The notes below the pieces were generated by a model. That model was given only the letters and a program-made list of their open reading frames with translations, was not told the origin of the DNA and made no database searches. Position numbers and translations under genes: made by a program. A DNA stretch of 64,000 bases from JAXMBN01 sp046349875 (GTDB taxonomy: Bacteria > Planctomycetota > Planctomycetia > Pirellulales > Pirellulaceae): NCBI GenBank assembly GCA_046349875.1, contig JAXMBN010000011.1, positions 1 through 64,000 on the forward strand, given 5' to 3'. Below are positions 29,032 to 39,829 of the stretch, in pieces (the first letter of the stretch is position 1; the number at the start of each line of letters is the position of its first letter).

Positions 29032-29311
29032 GGTGGGACCGTTCAAAATGGGAGTATGTGTCAATAATTAACAGAGGAATCTCAGGGGCTAGCTTTGGAG
29101 CGGTGATGCCTGAAAAGGGTATCAAACGCCGATCTTTGCGATCCTTCGAGATCTCTGGAAAGTCTTCGCATAGGTATCGCAACGACGGAACAGCCTTCAT
29201 AATAGCGACTTCCAAGGTCCCGCATGAAGAGACAACGAGAGATGAAGTTTCTTTTGTGCTTGGACCATGGCTGGATCGAGTTATTTATCATTCCTTGCAG
29301 GAGACTGATTC

Positions 29312-30418
29312 GTGCGATTTTTTCGAGTTCTATTTTTTATCGGTCTGAGCAGTTGGGGCACTGCCCTTCAAGCTCAGCAAAACTCTCTCCAAGAATTGTT
29401 AAAGGCGGCACCTGAAGCAAGGACAGCCGTCTTGAAAAAGCTTCAAGAAAGTCCCAACGTTTCCCTGCAAGAAATTGCAACGTCCATGGGCAAGGCAGAT
29501 GCCGTCCAAAAGAATGCATTATTGGCGGTAGCGCATCAGGTTTTGAATCGCGATCCCAAGAATGCGATACCACAAATGAACGCGATATTGGAAAACAAAT
29601 CGCTGGACCCTACCATTCGTTATTGGGCATTCACTCGCATCACAGGGAACAGTGTCGAGAAACGAAATGCCATTCTTAACACCATGCTTGATGATCCAGC
29701 ATTGCCTTTGCGGTATGAAGCCGTGAAACATGCGATGGCTGAAGTGGCTTCAAAGAAAGAAAAAGGAGCCAGCGATGAAGAGTCTAAGAAGGCTTACCAA
29801 GAACTCTTGGCCAAGGCTCGGTTGCCAGAACAAATCCAAGAGATAGCAGATGCATTGAAGAAGTTTGACGTCGAAGTGGATCTCGCGAAGCACTTTGGAT
29901 TCGTTGCTAGTTGGAAGATCATTGCCTCATTTGACAACCACGACCAGAAGGGTTTCCCCGTAGCATATGGACCAGAAGAGGCCTATGAGAAAACGGGAAA
30001 GATCGATGAAACCAAACAATACAACGGTAAAGCGGGGATGGTTGGCTGGCAGCCTCTGACGACAGACGCGAAAGACGGTGCTGTCGATCTCAATCCTGTC
30101 TTCAAGAACGAGAAAGGTGCTGTCGCGTACGCTTACGCGGAATTCCCAGTCGATCAAGCGATCGATTGCGAGGTACGCCTAGGGTGTATCAACGCCAACA
30201 AGGTGTGGGTCAATGGCAAGTTGGTGTTTGCCAACGAAGTCTATCATACGGGAATGCAAATCGACCAATATTCAGGAGCGGTCAAATTGAAGCCCGGTGT
30301 GAATACGGTGTTGGTGAAGGTCTGTCAGAACGAGCAAACCGAACAGTGGGCGCAGGATTGGAAATTCCAGCTGCGCTTCTCGGATGCGTCGGGACTCGCC
30401 ATTCGTTCCTCCAAATAA
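29312..30418 (+). CDS. secreted protein with HEAT-like helical part and beta C-terminal domain
   Basis: 368 residues. GTG 29312 follows an AGGAG site by 8 bases, which settles the start. A signal peptide (FFRVLFFIGLSSWGTALQAQ) precedes a helical HEAT-repeat-like region (about 25-190) in which short helices recur (AVLKKLQESPNVS, ALLAVAHQVLNRDPKNAI, RYWAFTRITGN). The C-terminal half is a beta sandwich: SWKIIASFDNHDQKGF, VWVNGKLVFANEVYH, and PGVNTVLVKVCQNE. That last segment is the pattern seen in planctomycete proteins that often pair with PQQ-propeller partners. No catalytic residues are seen. The next gene starts 29 bp after the stop and belongs to the same transcription unit. Confidence 0.65.
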   Translation: MRFFRVLFFIGLSSWGTALQAQQNSLQELLKAAPEARTAVLKKLQESPNVSLQEIATSMGKADAVQKNALLAVAHQVLNRDPKNAIPQMNAILENKSLDPTIRYWAFTRITGNSVEKRNAILNTMLDDPALPLRYEAVKHAMAEVASKKEKGASDEESKKAYQELLAKARLPEQIQEIADALKKFDVEVDLAKHFGFVASWKIIASFDNHDQKGFPVAYGPEEAYEKTGKIDETKQYNGKAGMVGWQPLTTDAKDGAVDLNPVFKNEKGAVAYAYAEFPVDQAIDCEVRLGCINANKVWVNGKLVFANEVYHTGMQIDQYSGAVKLKPGVNTVLVKVCQNEQTEQWAQDWKFQLRFSDASGLAIRSSK

Positions 30419-30446
30419 AGTCACACAATCGAAAGTACCCATACCT

Positions 30447-31676
30447 ATGAAATCACTTCAGTCATTTTGCCGTTTTGCATTGTTATCGGGATTGATTAGT
30501 GGAACGTCCTGTTTTGCCGATTGGCCAGGGTTCTTGGGGCCAGGCGGAAATAGCATGGCATCCAAGGATACGTTACCCATCGATTTTGCTCCTGCTAAAG
30601 AAGGCCAAGCTTCCAAAAATATCGCTTGGCGGACTCCGCTTGTGGGACGTTCTGTCAGTGGTCCCATCGTCGTGGGCGACAAAGTTTTCACGACAAGTAG
30701 TTCGGGAATGGAAGGACGTTGGTTGCACGTCTACGCCGTAGATGCCAAGTCGGGCGAAGTTGTTTGGGAACGTACGAGCCAAGCGACAGGACGCCCCTAT
30801 TGCCATCCTACGAGTGCCAATGCGGCACCAACGCCCTGTTCCGATGGAAAGCATGTCGTAGCCTTCTTCAGTTCCAATGACTTGTTTTGCTACGATCTCC
30901 AAGGCAACCTCCTTTGGTGTCGAGGATTGACCTTTGATCATCCTCAAGCTGCCAATGACGTTGGGATGAGTTCATCGCCGATCATCGTTGGTGGTACGGT
31001 GGTGGTGACCATCGAATGTCAAGCCGATTCCTTTGCCACTGGTATCGATCTCGCGACTGGAAAAACCAAGTGGGAGCTTTCGCGACCACGAAAGGCCAAT
31101 TGGTCGAGTCCTCGATGGATTCAGGGAGAAGATGGTTCGCAGGCGATCGTTCTCCACGGCTTGGATGACATGGTTGGAATCGATCCCAACACCGGTTCGC
31201 AATTGTGGCGTATCGAGTCTCGCTATTCTTCGATCGCGACGGCCGTCTTTAGCCAAGGGAAACTCTACGCTCCCGGAAGTGGAACGAAGGTCTATCAAGT
31301 CAAATCGGCCAAGGAGCAGCCCCAAGTTGCATGGGAAAACAACAAGGTAAATCCAAGCTCGAGTTCGCTCTTGGTTAGCCCTGTGGGTGTTCTTGGGCTC
31401 AAAGGAACCGTTTTGGCTTGTGGCGACGATCAAGGCAACGTAAAGTGGCAAACTCGCCTGCCAGAAGCAGGGCAGTTTTGGGCCACTCCCGTGATTGCGG
31501 GCGACTACCTTTATGCCTTCGCTATGGATGGGAAGTGCTTTACCGTCAAGCTCGGCGAGAAAGGTGAAGTGGTTGCAACTTCGGAGCTAGGCGAAGGTGT
31601 GTTGGGATCACCTGCGATCGCGAACAACGCCATGTATGTCCGATCGGTGGATGGGCTTTGGAAGATCTCCCAATAA
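30447..31676 (+). CDS. secreted PQQ-like beta-propeller protein (BamB-like repeats)
   Basis: About 409 residues. Signal peptide MKSLQSFCRFALLSGLISG...CFA. The body begins DWPGFLGPGGNSMASKDTLP, the typical start of planctomycete outer-compartment PQQ-repeat proteins, followed by propeller blades with SSSG..G and LHVYAVDAKSGEVVWE, TGIDLATGKTKWELS, VGIDPNTGSQLWR. The tryptophan-docking VxW motifs recur in each blade. No PQQ-dependent alcohol dehydrogenase active site can be made out, so it is probably structural or binding. ATG 30447 is favoured over an upstream TTG frame extension. Confidence 0.85.
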   Translation: MKSLQSFCRFALLSGLISGTSCFADWPGFLGPGGNSMASKDTLPIDFAPAKEGQASKNIAWRTPLVGRSVSGPIVVGDKVFTTSSSGMEGRWLHVYAVDAKSGEVVWERTSQATGRPYCHPTSANAAPTPCSDGKHVVAFFSSNDLFCYDLQGNLLWCRGLTFDHPQAANDVGMSSSPIIVGGTVVVTIECQADSFATGIDLATGKTKWELSRPRKANWSSPRWIQGEDGSQAIVLHGLDDMVGIDPNTGSQLWRIESRYSSIATAVFSQGKLYAPGSGTKVYQVKSAKEQPQVAWENNKVNPSSSSLLVSPVGVLGLKGTVLACGDDQGNVKWQTRLPEAGQFWATPVIAGDYLYAFAMDGKCFTVKLGEKGEVVATSELGEGVLGSPAIANNAMYVRSVDGLWKISQ

Positions 31677-31705
31677 GTTTGCTCGATCACGCGAAAAGCA
31701 AAAGA

Positions 31706-31750
31706 GCGTTATCCGTCGCATCTCCCATGATCTCTAGCGACGGATAACGC
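31706..31750 (-). terminator. strong hairpin between convergent genes
   Basis: A perfect 14-bp stem GCGTTATCCGTCGC (31706-31719) and its complement (31737-31750) with a 17-nt loop. Read on the minus strand it is followed by TCTTTTGCTTTTCG, a T-rich tail, so it most likely terminates the glycine-rich gene. It may also stop the PQQ gene from the other side, 29 bp after its stop. Confidence 0.75.
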
Positions 31751-31786
31751 CTCACAGAGTGATTTATCAACCAACCATTCACCTCA

Positions 31787-32878
31787 TTAGTAAGGTGGAT
31801 TGTTCGGGAGTTCACCGATGAGAACTCCGGCTGCCGTAAAGCCTTGACCACGAACGTTTGCTCCAGCGTTCGTGGCATTCGATCCATTCGATCCTGAAGC
31901 AAAGCCCGAAGCACTGGCAGCGGCAAAGACATGGATTCCGTTTTGTTTCGCTGGTCCTGAATTCGATGTCGAAGTGGATAAGGGTGGCTTGGAAGTCGAC
32001 TTGGATGCGGCATCATATTGGTTTCTGCTCGTATCGTTCATCGATTCTCGATCTTGACGAGCGAGCCACGAACGAGCCGCGTTTAGATCTGCTGACGAAA
32101 AGTAATTTTCGTTGCCGGTATAGCGAGATTCTTTGCGATGTTTGCTAGCTAATTCGTCCCATCCAAGTCCATTGGCCACATGCCACGACAGTGCTTGGGC
32201 TGGTCCTTTGGATATCTTTCCTTCGCCAAGTTCACTACAAAGTTTTTCGATGACCAGATCATCACTGACTTGTTGAAGTGGGACCAACGAGTATTTCATT
32301 CGTGGAGTGGGATTCGGCTTTCCATGTTCTAAGCAAAGTGTTGCTACGTTGAGCTTGCGCGTCTTTCCTGGATCGATTCGAAAAAGAGCGCCCTGTCCAA
32401 ATCGATTGCCACCGATGTTTCCGAAACCATTCCCCAAGCCTTGCCTTCCGAAGCCTTGGCCCTGTTGTCCGAAACCCTGTTGTCCGAATCCCTGCTGGCC
32501 AAAACCGCCACCCAGTTGTTGACCTTGCCCATTTCCGTTGAGTCCAACTCCATTACCATTACCATTACCATTACCATTACCATTACCATTCAATCCAATT
32601 CCATTGCCTTGGTTCCCTAAGGGGCCATTGAATTGGGCGAGAACGGGAACCGCACCAAACGTTGCGGGCAGTTGGATGTGAAGAGGTTGATCGGTTTGAT
32701 TCGAAATGATGACGCGGCCTTCGTTCATGTTTTGAGGAACGAATTTCACATCGATTTTTCCAGACTCCATCGCATCAAAAAGCGAAACCGCAGGATCGGT
32801 ATTCGCTTTATCTTGCGCCTGCAAAGGGTTACAAGAGAGCATCGATAGAATTGCGGCAGTAGCAAAGACAGATCGCAT
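31787..32878 (-). CDS. secreted Gly/Asn/Gln-rich repetitive protein
   Basis: 363 residues. Signal peptide (VFATAAILSMLSCNPLQAQ). A short N-terminal beta segment (SGKIDVKFVPQNMNEGRVIISNQ) is followed by low-complexity repeats: GN dipeptides encoded by a GGTAAT tandem, then GQQGFGQQGFGQQGQGFG. A conserved block (FRIDPGKTRKLNVATLCLEHGKPNP, LVPLQQVSDDLVIEKLCSELGEG, GLGWDELASKH) follows, and a Ser/Asn-rich tail ends it. The central block is a recurrent planctomycete secreted family that I recognise but cannot name. A near-consensus sigma-54 promoter precedes it, so regulation is probably conditional. Confidence 0.75.
   Translation of the reverse strand: MRSVFATAAILSMLSCNPLQAQDKANTDPAVSLFDAMESGKIDVKFVPQNMNEGRVIISNQTDQPLHIQLPATFGAVPVLAQFNGPLGNQGNGIGLNGNGNGNGNGNGNGVGLNGNGQGQQLGGGFGQQGFGQQGFGQQGQGFGRQGLGNGFGNIGGNRFGQGALFRIDPGKTRKLNVATLCLEHGKPNPTPRMKYSLVPLQQVSDDLVIEKLCSELGEGKISKGPAQALSWHVANGLGWDELASKHRKESRYTGNENYFSSADLNAARSWLARQDRESMNDTSRNQYDAASKSTSKPPLSTSTSNSGPAKQNGIHVFAAASASGFASGSNGSNATNAGANVRGQGFTAAGVLIGELPNNPPY
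32551..32586. repeat. hexamer tandem repeat (CATTAC)6
   Basis: Six perfect copies of CATTAC, followed by a partial CATT, within the glycine-rich gene, encoding alternating Gly-Asn on the minus strand. A slippage-prone array that can change protein length in steps of two residues without shifting the frame. Confidence 0.9.
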
Positions 32879-32947
32879 GAAGGATTACTCCCATCGGTCC
32901 ACAGAAAGCCAAAGGTGTCGAAGGTCTCGTTCGATTGAGAGCAACCT

Positions 32948-32965
32948 AAGCAATCAATGTGCCAA
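32948..32965 (-). promoter_or_regulatory. sigma-54 (RpoN) promoter
   Basis: The minus strand reads TTGGCACATTGATTGCTT. Compared with the RpoN consensus YTGGCACG-N4-TTGCW, only the last G of the -24 box differs, and the -24 GG to -12 GC spacing is exact (12 bp between first bases). The start would be near 32938, giving a leader of about 60 nt to the ATG at 32878 of the glycine-rich protein. No bacterial enhancer-binding protein gene lies in the window. Confidence 0.7.
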
Positions 32966-33174
32966 TTGAGTTAGCAATGTTTGATCGTTCTTAAAAACGT
33001 GATTTGGAGACAGGGTTTTCGCGAAAAACAGTGCAACACATGGAAGACGCAACGCACTGATCTAGCGAAATCACTTACAACTCGGCCCAGGTCTAAGTAG
33101 CTTCTTGCAGCAGAACACAACAAACCGAAGGATTCTGCAACATGAGTGCGGACAGGTCCTTTATAGATACTCTG
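32966..33174. other. intergenic stretch with no gene
   Basis: Together with the sigma-54 site this makes a 296-bp gap between the GH18 and glycine-rich genes. It likely contains enhancer sites for the sigma-54 promoter, which normally lie 80-200 bp upstream of the start. No clear inverted repeat was picked out by eye. Confidence 0.4.
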
Positions 33175-34149
33175 TCAGCGAGGAGCGTTCAGGCCTTCGT
33201 AGATCGTTTTTAGAAGGGAGCGATGGTCGTGGACGTCTTGATGAAGTGTCCAGATCATGATGCCTCCTAAGTCCTCGGATCGCACCCAATCGACTTTGGC
33301 TTGCATCGTTCCTTGTCCGTTGTACCAAATCGTATCGCCAACCTGATCCTTGTTTTCAGCACCGGGATATTGGTTCACAATTTTGGCATAGGTGTAGCCA
33401 CCATTGGAAAAGTCTTTCCCAAAACCATATCCATAAAAAGGAACCCCCAGGACCAGCTTGGATTTTGGCAGTCCGCGGCCCAGCCAATATCGAGTGCAGC
33501 TTTTGGCAAACTCGACCGATGAATGTTGTCCGGGCACCTTTGGATTCCAGGGGCCTGCGGCATCGTAAGCCATCACATTGACAAAATCAAAAAGCTGCAA
33601 GGTTGCATCGCCAACGCGAGCTCCCCCATATCCCTGCGACAAAGCACATGTCAACAATTTACCCTTTTGGTGCAACGGAACTGCGAGTTCAGCGATGAAA
33701 GCATCGTAGTCCTCATTGATAGCCGGGCCTTCGAGGTCGATATCCAATCCATCAATCTGATGCGTCTCGACATAATCGACCAATTTCTTGACAAAATGAC
33801 TTCGATGCGTTTTGTCGATCAATTGAAAATATCTCAACCGCATCGATTCCTTCTCGGATGCAGACCCACCACAAATCGATATGAGGACGGGAATACCGAT
33901 GCGTTTACAATGCGCAATGACTTTGGCATTGTTTGGGTGGAAGCTCAAGTCACCATCATCATTGATGGGGTTTTCGAAAGCGAGATTGAGGTGGGTAACC
34001 TTCGTTAGAGCAATCTGCTCAAGCTTGGTATCGACATCTCCGCCGGCAACGAGATAACCCACTATTCGTTTGTTGTTGGCATCCTGCGGCAAACACGGCG
34101 ATGCGGCGACGAGGGTAAGGAATAGACATCCCATCAACCAACGAAGCAT
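33175..34149 (-). CDS. secreted glycoside hydrolase family 18 (chitinase-like)
   Basis: About 324 residues. Signal peptide (MLRWLMGCLFLTLVAASPCLPQ). The chitinase motif DxxDxDxE is intact as DGLDIDLEGP, with the acid glutamate in place. Other GH18 marks: strand 1 KRIVGYLVAGG, the VTHLNLAFENP strand, LISICGG (SxGG), VNVMAYDAAGPW and the terminal GGIMIWTLHQD. Members cleave chitin, peptidoglycan-type or other GlcNAc polymers. The ATG at 34149 is preceded by GGGAG (complement) and replaces a TTG further up. It lies 44 bp downstream of the squalene-cyclase-repeat gene on the same strand. Confidence 0.9.
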   Translation of the reverse strand: MLRWLMGCLFLTLVAASPCLPQDANNKRIVGYLVAGGDVDTKLEQIALTKVTHLNLAFENPINDDGDLSFHPNNAKVIAHCKRIGIPVLISICGGSASEKESMRLRYFQLIDKTHRSHFVKKLVDYVETHQIDGLDIDLEGPAINEDYDAFIAELAVPLHQKGKLLTCALSQGYGGARVGDATLQLFDFVNVMAYDAAGPWNPKVPGQHSSVEFAKSCTRYWLGRGLPKSKLVLGVPFYGYGFGKDFSNGGYTYAKIVNQYPGAENKDQVGDTIWYNGQGTMQAKVDWVRSEDLGGIMIWTLHQDVHDHRSLLKTIYEGLNAPR

Positions 34150-34193
34150 TGGAAGCTCCCATGTGATCAAGGAGGAAAATTAGTTGAGCATGC

Positions 34194-35723
34194 CTATTGT
34201 TGTCGACGCGCGTCAGGATCGGCTGCGTCTTGAGACGAACCATACAAAGGCATGTGTCGGTAGTAGACTTCCAGACAATAGAGAGCCATACAGGTGCTGT
34301 AGATGCGACCGCCCGATACGCCCCACTGTTCCCCAGCGGGTGACCAGCTACCGGCCTCGCGTCCACTCTTTTCTTGCGCAGCGGGTAGCTGAATACGCAT
34401 GGCTCCATTCCATTTTTCCCATGCAGGGCCGCCAAGATGGTGCAACATTTGTGTGGCATAGTACCAATAGTAGTAGGCTCGTTCATCACGTTCAGTAGAG
34501 ACAAGATTGTCGAGCAGCACATCCGCACCAGCTTTGAGTCTTGGATCATAGTTTTTCCAGCCGAGATACTGGCGGCATAAGAGTCCTTCAGCAGTCATCG
34601 TCAATGAGGGACGATCTCGGTCGAGGTAACTGTAGAGCGCTCCTCCTTCATGTTGGACCGAATCTAAAAACTTGGTGACGTTTGCTAGGATATTATCCTT
34701 CACCGGAAGGCCAGCCATCTTTCCGCTCATCAAAGCCATCACATACCATCCGGTGACCGAAGTATCGGAGTCCTCTTTGGGGTGATAGCGCCAGCCGCCA
34801 AGATCGCTTTGTGCGTACTCAGCAAATTCGATCGCTTTGCGGCAAGGGATATGAAGCGATTCATCCTTGGTCATTCCATAAAGTTCACACAAGGCAATGG
34901 TGCACTGGGCTTGAGCGTACATCTGCTGGCGATCAGGAGCTTTGTCGGCAAAGAAACCATTGTTCTTTTGGATCTGCAGCAAATAGTAGAGTCCTCGATT
35001 CACGTTGTCGCGATATTCTCCTTCGCGATGGGTGTGTCCAGCTCCGAGGAAAGCGAGCATCGCCATTCCCGTGGCTGCTGCCTTGTTTTCGGCAATGCCT
35101 GGAGATGCGTAGGGGCCAAGAAGACTCCATGAACCATCCTGGCGTTGTTGTTTGGCAAGCCATTTCAAACCGAGTTTGACGGCATCTTCGGTACCTGCTG
35201 TCCCTCCATAGGCGCGAAGCAAAGCACTTTTCATGCTGCCGCTGCGGCCGGCCAGTCCCATCGCCAACGCTGGTTCGGTGATTCCGACTTCTGCTGTAAT
35301 CTTCATCGGTGTTTCCACCGGGATTTCGATCGGAGTTTCCGTCATCGATTTGCTGAGGTCCTCGCGGACCGTATCAGTCAAGCTATCGGCCATTTCTTCG
35401 CTATCGGAAGCCGATACATCAAAGCTCATCTCTCCTTCCGAAGCACCAAAAAAACCTGTTAAGCTGATGCCGCTGGCCAACTGCGCGTGCAATGGGATCA
35501 AAACCAAGATGATGATCACAATCACATGAATGATGAAGCTGATCAGCCATGGAGGCAGTCCACGCTGTGGATCACGGAGCTCGATCGAATCTTCCTCTTG
35601 AGGCGTGTTTTGAAAAGCAGCAAGCCCCGACTTTCCGAGTGCAGTGCGCCCGGGAGCGAGATGCTTGTCCACGCGATTGGGAAAGGAGGTTGTGGAGCCT
35701 CTCGATTTACTCGATGCGTTCAT
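34194..35723 (-). CDS. membrane-anchored prenyltransferase/squalene-cyclase-repeat protein
   Basis: 509 residues. A cytoplasmic N-terminal tail of about 60 residues precedes one transmembrane helix (WLISFIIHVIVIIILVLIPLHA). A Thr/Pro-rich linker with VETPMKITAEVG follows, then an alpha/alpha barrel carrying QW-like repeats (GLKWLAKQQRQDGSWS, GLYYLLQIQKNNGFFAD, GGWRYHPKEDSDTSVTGWYVMAL, GVSGGRIYSTCMALYCLEVYYR). No DxDD cyclase motif was seen, so an enzyme role is unlikely; the fold probably binds ligand or partner proteins outside the membrane. Such proteins are characteristic of planctomycetes. It is 22 bp from the cytochrome gene, which suggests one operon with that and the GH18 gene. Confidence 0.8.
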   Translation of the reverse strand: MNASSKSRGSTTSFPNRVDKHLAPGRTALGKSGLAAFQNTPQEEDSIELRDPQRGLPPWLISFIIHVIVIIILVLIPLHAQLASGISLTGFFGASEGEMSFDVSASDSEEMADSLTDTVREDLSKSMTETPIEIPVETPMKITAEVGITEPALAMGLAGRSGSMKSALLRAYGGTAGTEDAVKLGLKWLAKQQRQDGSWSLLGPYASPGIAENKAAATGMAMLAFLGAGHTHREGEYRDNVNRGLYYLLQIQKNNGFFADKAPDRQQMYAQAQCTIALCELYGMTKDESLHIPCRKAIEFAEYAQSDLGGWRYHPKEDSDTSVTGWYVMALMSGKMAGLPVKDNILANVTKFLDSVQHEGGALYSYLDRDRPSLTMTAEGLLCRQYLGWKNYDPRLKAGADVLLDNLVSTERDERAYYYWYYATQMLHHLGGPAWEKWNGAMRIQLPAAQEKSGREAGSWSPAGEQWGVSGGRIYSTCMALYCLEVYYRHMPLYGSSQDAADPDARRQQ

Positions 35724-35745
35724 ACGAGAATACGAATCCTTGGCT

Positions 35746-37557
35746 TTATAGGCTTTCCAAAAAAGCGATGAGTGCCTGCTTCTCTTCTTTGGTCATCTTC
35801 GGTCCGTCTTGGCGCGGATGGGACTTGAGGACCTGATCCAATCCTTCTGCTCTGTTGTCATGAAAGTAATGCGGACCCCGCTGACTAAGGCCTCGCAACG
35901 ATGGTGGATTGAATTCATGCGATCCCTTTTCATCGCGAATGCCAACATCGTAGGAGTTAGGGCTTGTATAGGTAGGAGGAATATGGCATTCCACGCAACT
36001 CTGTTTCGCAAAAACCAAACGACCTTTTTCGATCAACGATGAATCCTCGATCCCTCGTGAGGCTCGCACCGATGGTGGTGATGCCAAGGTACGGCAGTAG
36101 GCTGCAATATGTTCCACCTCATCGGCATCTAAGTGCCGATAGGATTGCATAGTCTTGTCCACGGAACGAACAATTTGGGTGTGAAGGCTTGGATCCAGAC
36201 CCCGCCAGCTATAGGGAGCTGTATTGTAATTTCCAAGCAGCGAAATGGTGCGTTTGGCCGCCCCGTAGGTTCGATCACCAAGGTTGTCCGTTAAGAGGCC
36301 ATTGGTATGGCCGTCCACATGACAACTCGCACAGGTCATCCAGCGGTCGTGCGAAAGCGTTCCATCATGAAAGAGCTTTTCCCCCTTCTCTTCTTCGGTC
36401 AGTTCGCGAATCGGACCCATGAAGATAGTGTCGGTCAGTTTTCCACGATGAAGGTCGATAAGGCTGATGCAATCTTCAAACTTAGTGGCTACGAGAGCCT
36501 GTTGCGTCGATTCGCGAATGACAATGGAAGCAGGATAGGTTCCCACATTGACGTAGCGAAAGTTCTGTGTCTTTTCTTTTCCAACGGCAACTTGATTCGT
36601 TCCACCCACCGCAACGACACGGTAACCTTCACGAGAGATGCGAAAGGCCGTTAGCTCGGCCGCACCATTCCCGGGAACCCCTACCGGACGTATCTTCCCA
36701 CCGCGGTAGACTTCTTCGCGACTTTCATGGAGTAAGTGATCCACTAAAACACTTCGCAGATCATTGCCGAGAAGAACTCCCCAGTGAATGTCGTTTTCCG
36801 TTGTTTCGGCAAAGTCGTTGACCGTCGCGTGGGCCAAAGTGATAAACTCGGGTGACACCGATTCGATATCGACGATTCCGTGTCCCAAGTAACTATGTTG
36901 ACGAATGATTTTTCCAGAGTTGCTATCGACCAAGGCGAGTGCCACTCCAAATGCGTCAGCTACCACACAGAGTTGCTTCTGCGGAAGGGTCTTCATCACT
37001 CGAGGTGAAAAATTCAAGTCCCAATGATCAACCCTGCTCAGTGCTTGCGTATCTTTGTCGAAACGATAATTTTCAATACGCTTTGACCACAAACAGGCGA
37101 CGCGGAGTATATGGCTTTGGGGAACCCATTCGCATCGGACAGGACCTGCCGAGGTTGCGAGCTTGGTTACACGTTCGATCCCGTCAGCATTCCACTTCAG
37201 TATCTCAACCGCGTTCTGTTCGCGATTGACGACCGCAAAGTAGCCATCGTACAAAGGCTCCAGATCGACTAAGCCTGGTTGAAGCGACAGTTTTTGTTGC
37301 ATCGATTTTTGATCGATGTTCCAAACCCAGATCTCGCCTGTCTTTTGTTGCGCCACGGCCACGCGCTGTTCGTCACTCGACAACACCATATCCACGGGTT
37401 GCCGATAGTCGCGATCTTCTTGCGATGCTGTGCCGATTGAGGGTTGTCCACTCGTTGGTTTATTCTGTGCCCAAGCGTGAGTGGCGAGTAGGCTGAATGT
37501 CCATCCGTAAACAGATACCCAAGCCATCAACCGAATGAAGGCTAGGGATCGCGGCAC
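35746..37557 (-). CDS. YVTN-propeller/di-haem cytochrome c domain protein
   Basis: 603 residues. Signal peptide within residues 11-31 (MAWVSVYGWTFSLLATHAWAQ). A propeller occupies about 45-390 (PVDMVLSSDEQRVAVAQQKTGEIWVW). The C-terminal part carries two CxxCH haem sites, CASCHVDGH (near 409) and CVECHIPP (near 520). The layout matches the MauG-like di-haem peroxidase C-terminal module of many planctomycete proteins. It is presumably periplasmic and may oxidise an organic substrate. The frame starts with GTG at 37557; an ATG at 37527 gives a cleaner signal peptide and could be the real start. No interruption. Confidence 0.85.
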   Translation of the reverse strand: MPRSLAFIRLMAWVSVYGWTFSLLATHAWAQNKPTSGQPSIGTASQEDRDYRQPVDMVLSSDEQRVAVAQQKTGEIWVWNIDQKSMQQKLSLQPGLVDLEPLYDGYFAVVNREQNAVEILKWNADGIERVTKLATSAGPVRCEWVPQSHILRVACLWSKRIENYRFDKDTQALSRVDHWDLNFSPRVMKTLPQKQLCVVADAFGVALALVDSNSGKIIRQHSYLGHGIVDIESVSPEFITLAHATVNDFAETTENDIHWGVLLGNDLRSVLVDHLLHESREEVYRGGKIRPVGVPGNGAAELTAFRISREGYRVVAVGGTNQVAVGKEKTQNFRYVNVGTYPASIVIRESTQQALVATKFEDCISLIDLHRGKLTDTIFMGPIRELTEEEKGEKLFHDGTLSHDRWMTCASCHVDGHTNGLLTDNLGDRTYGAAKRTISLLGNYNTAPYSWRGLDPSLHTQIVRSVDKTMQSYRHLDADEVEHIAAYCRTLASPPSVRASRGIEDSSLIEKGRLVFAKQSCVECHIPPTYTSPNSYDVGIRDEKGSHEFNPPSLRGLSQRGPHYFHDNRAEGLDQVLKSHPRQDGPKMTKEEKQALIAFLESL

Positions 37558-37754
37558 GAGTTAGTTCCCATCCCGATTCTCCTTGAAAAGACCCAGCCCA
37601 TCATTCTAGGGCGAAATGGGAATGGAAGGGAACGGAAATGCAAAGACTTTTAGAGTCCTCTGTCCCGATTTTTGTCGAAACAATCGCCCTTAGAGGATCG
37701 ATCGGACGGGAATGGATTTCCTTCCCCGAAGGTCTGCATTTGGACCTTAGACGG

Positions 37755-39569
<1,815 letters not shown>

Positions 39570-39621
39570 TGTGGTTGAACAAATGAAGGCTTGAAGGGGT
39601 CCTAAGAAGCGCAATGCCAAC

Positions 39622-39651
39622 AAAAAACGGCACCCTTTCGCAAGGGTGCCG
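39622..39651 (-). terminator. intrinsic terminator below the His-rich lipoprotein gene
   Basis: A perfect 10-bp stem CGGCACCCTT (39628-39637) / AAGGGTGCCG (39642-39651) with the loop TCGC. On the minus strand it is followed by TTTTTTG, so it stops transcription coming from the gene ending at 39830. It lies in the leader of typA and isolates that gene. Confidence 0.85.
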
Positions 39652-39829
39652 ATTGTGGCACAAAACCAAGGTTTTCAGTAGCCCAACTGATCGTTTTTAC
39701 AGGATTCGCCCTTCGAACCCGCATCAAACTTGTCCAAGGATCCAAGGCTTTTGGCCCTTGAATGCTGGTTTTGAAGCGATCATGGCTAGTCGTTCGGCCA
39801 ACCCAGGAAAGGTCTCGACCCTTCCATTC

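Noticed and set aside
37729..37748. Hairpin AAGGTC/GACCTT below typA
   Set aside because: A 6-bp stem with an 8-nt loop and no T-run; too weak to call a terminator.
39700..39730. A TTCGAA-containing stretch resembling a tRNA T loop
   Set aside because: The flanking five bases on each side do not pair and no acceptor or anticodon arm can be drawn.
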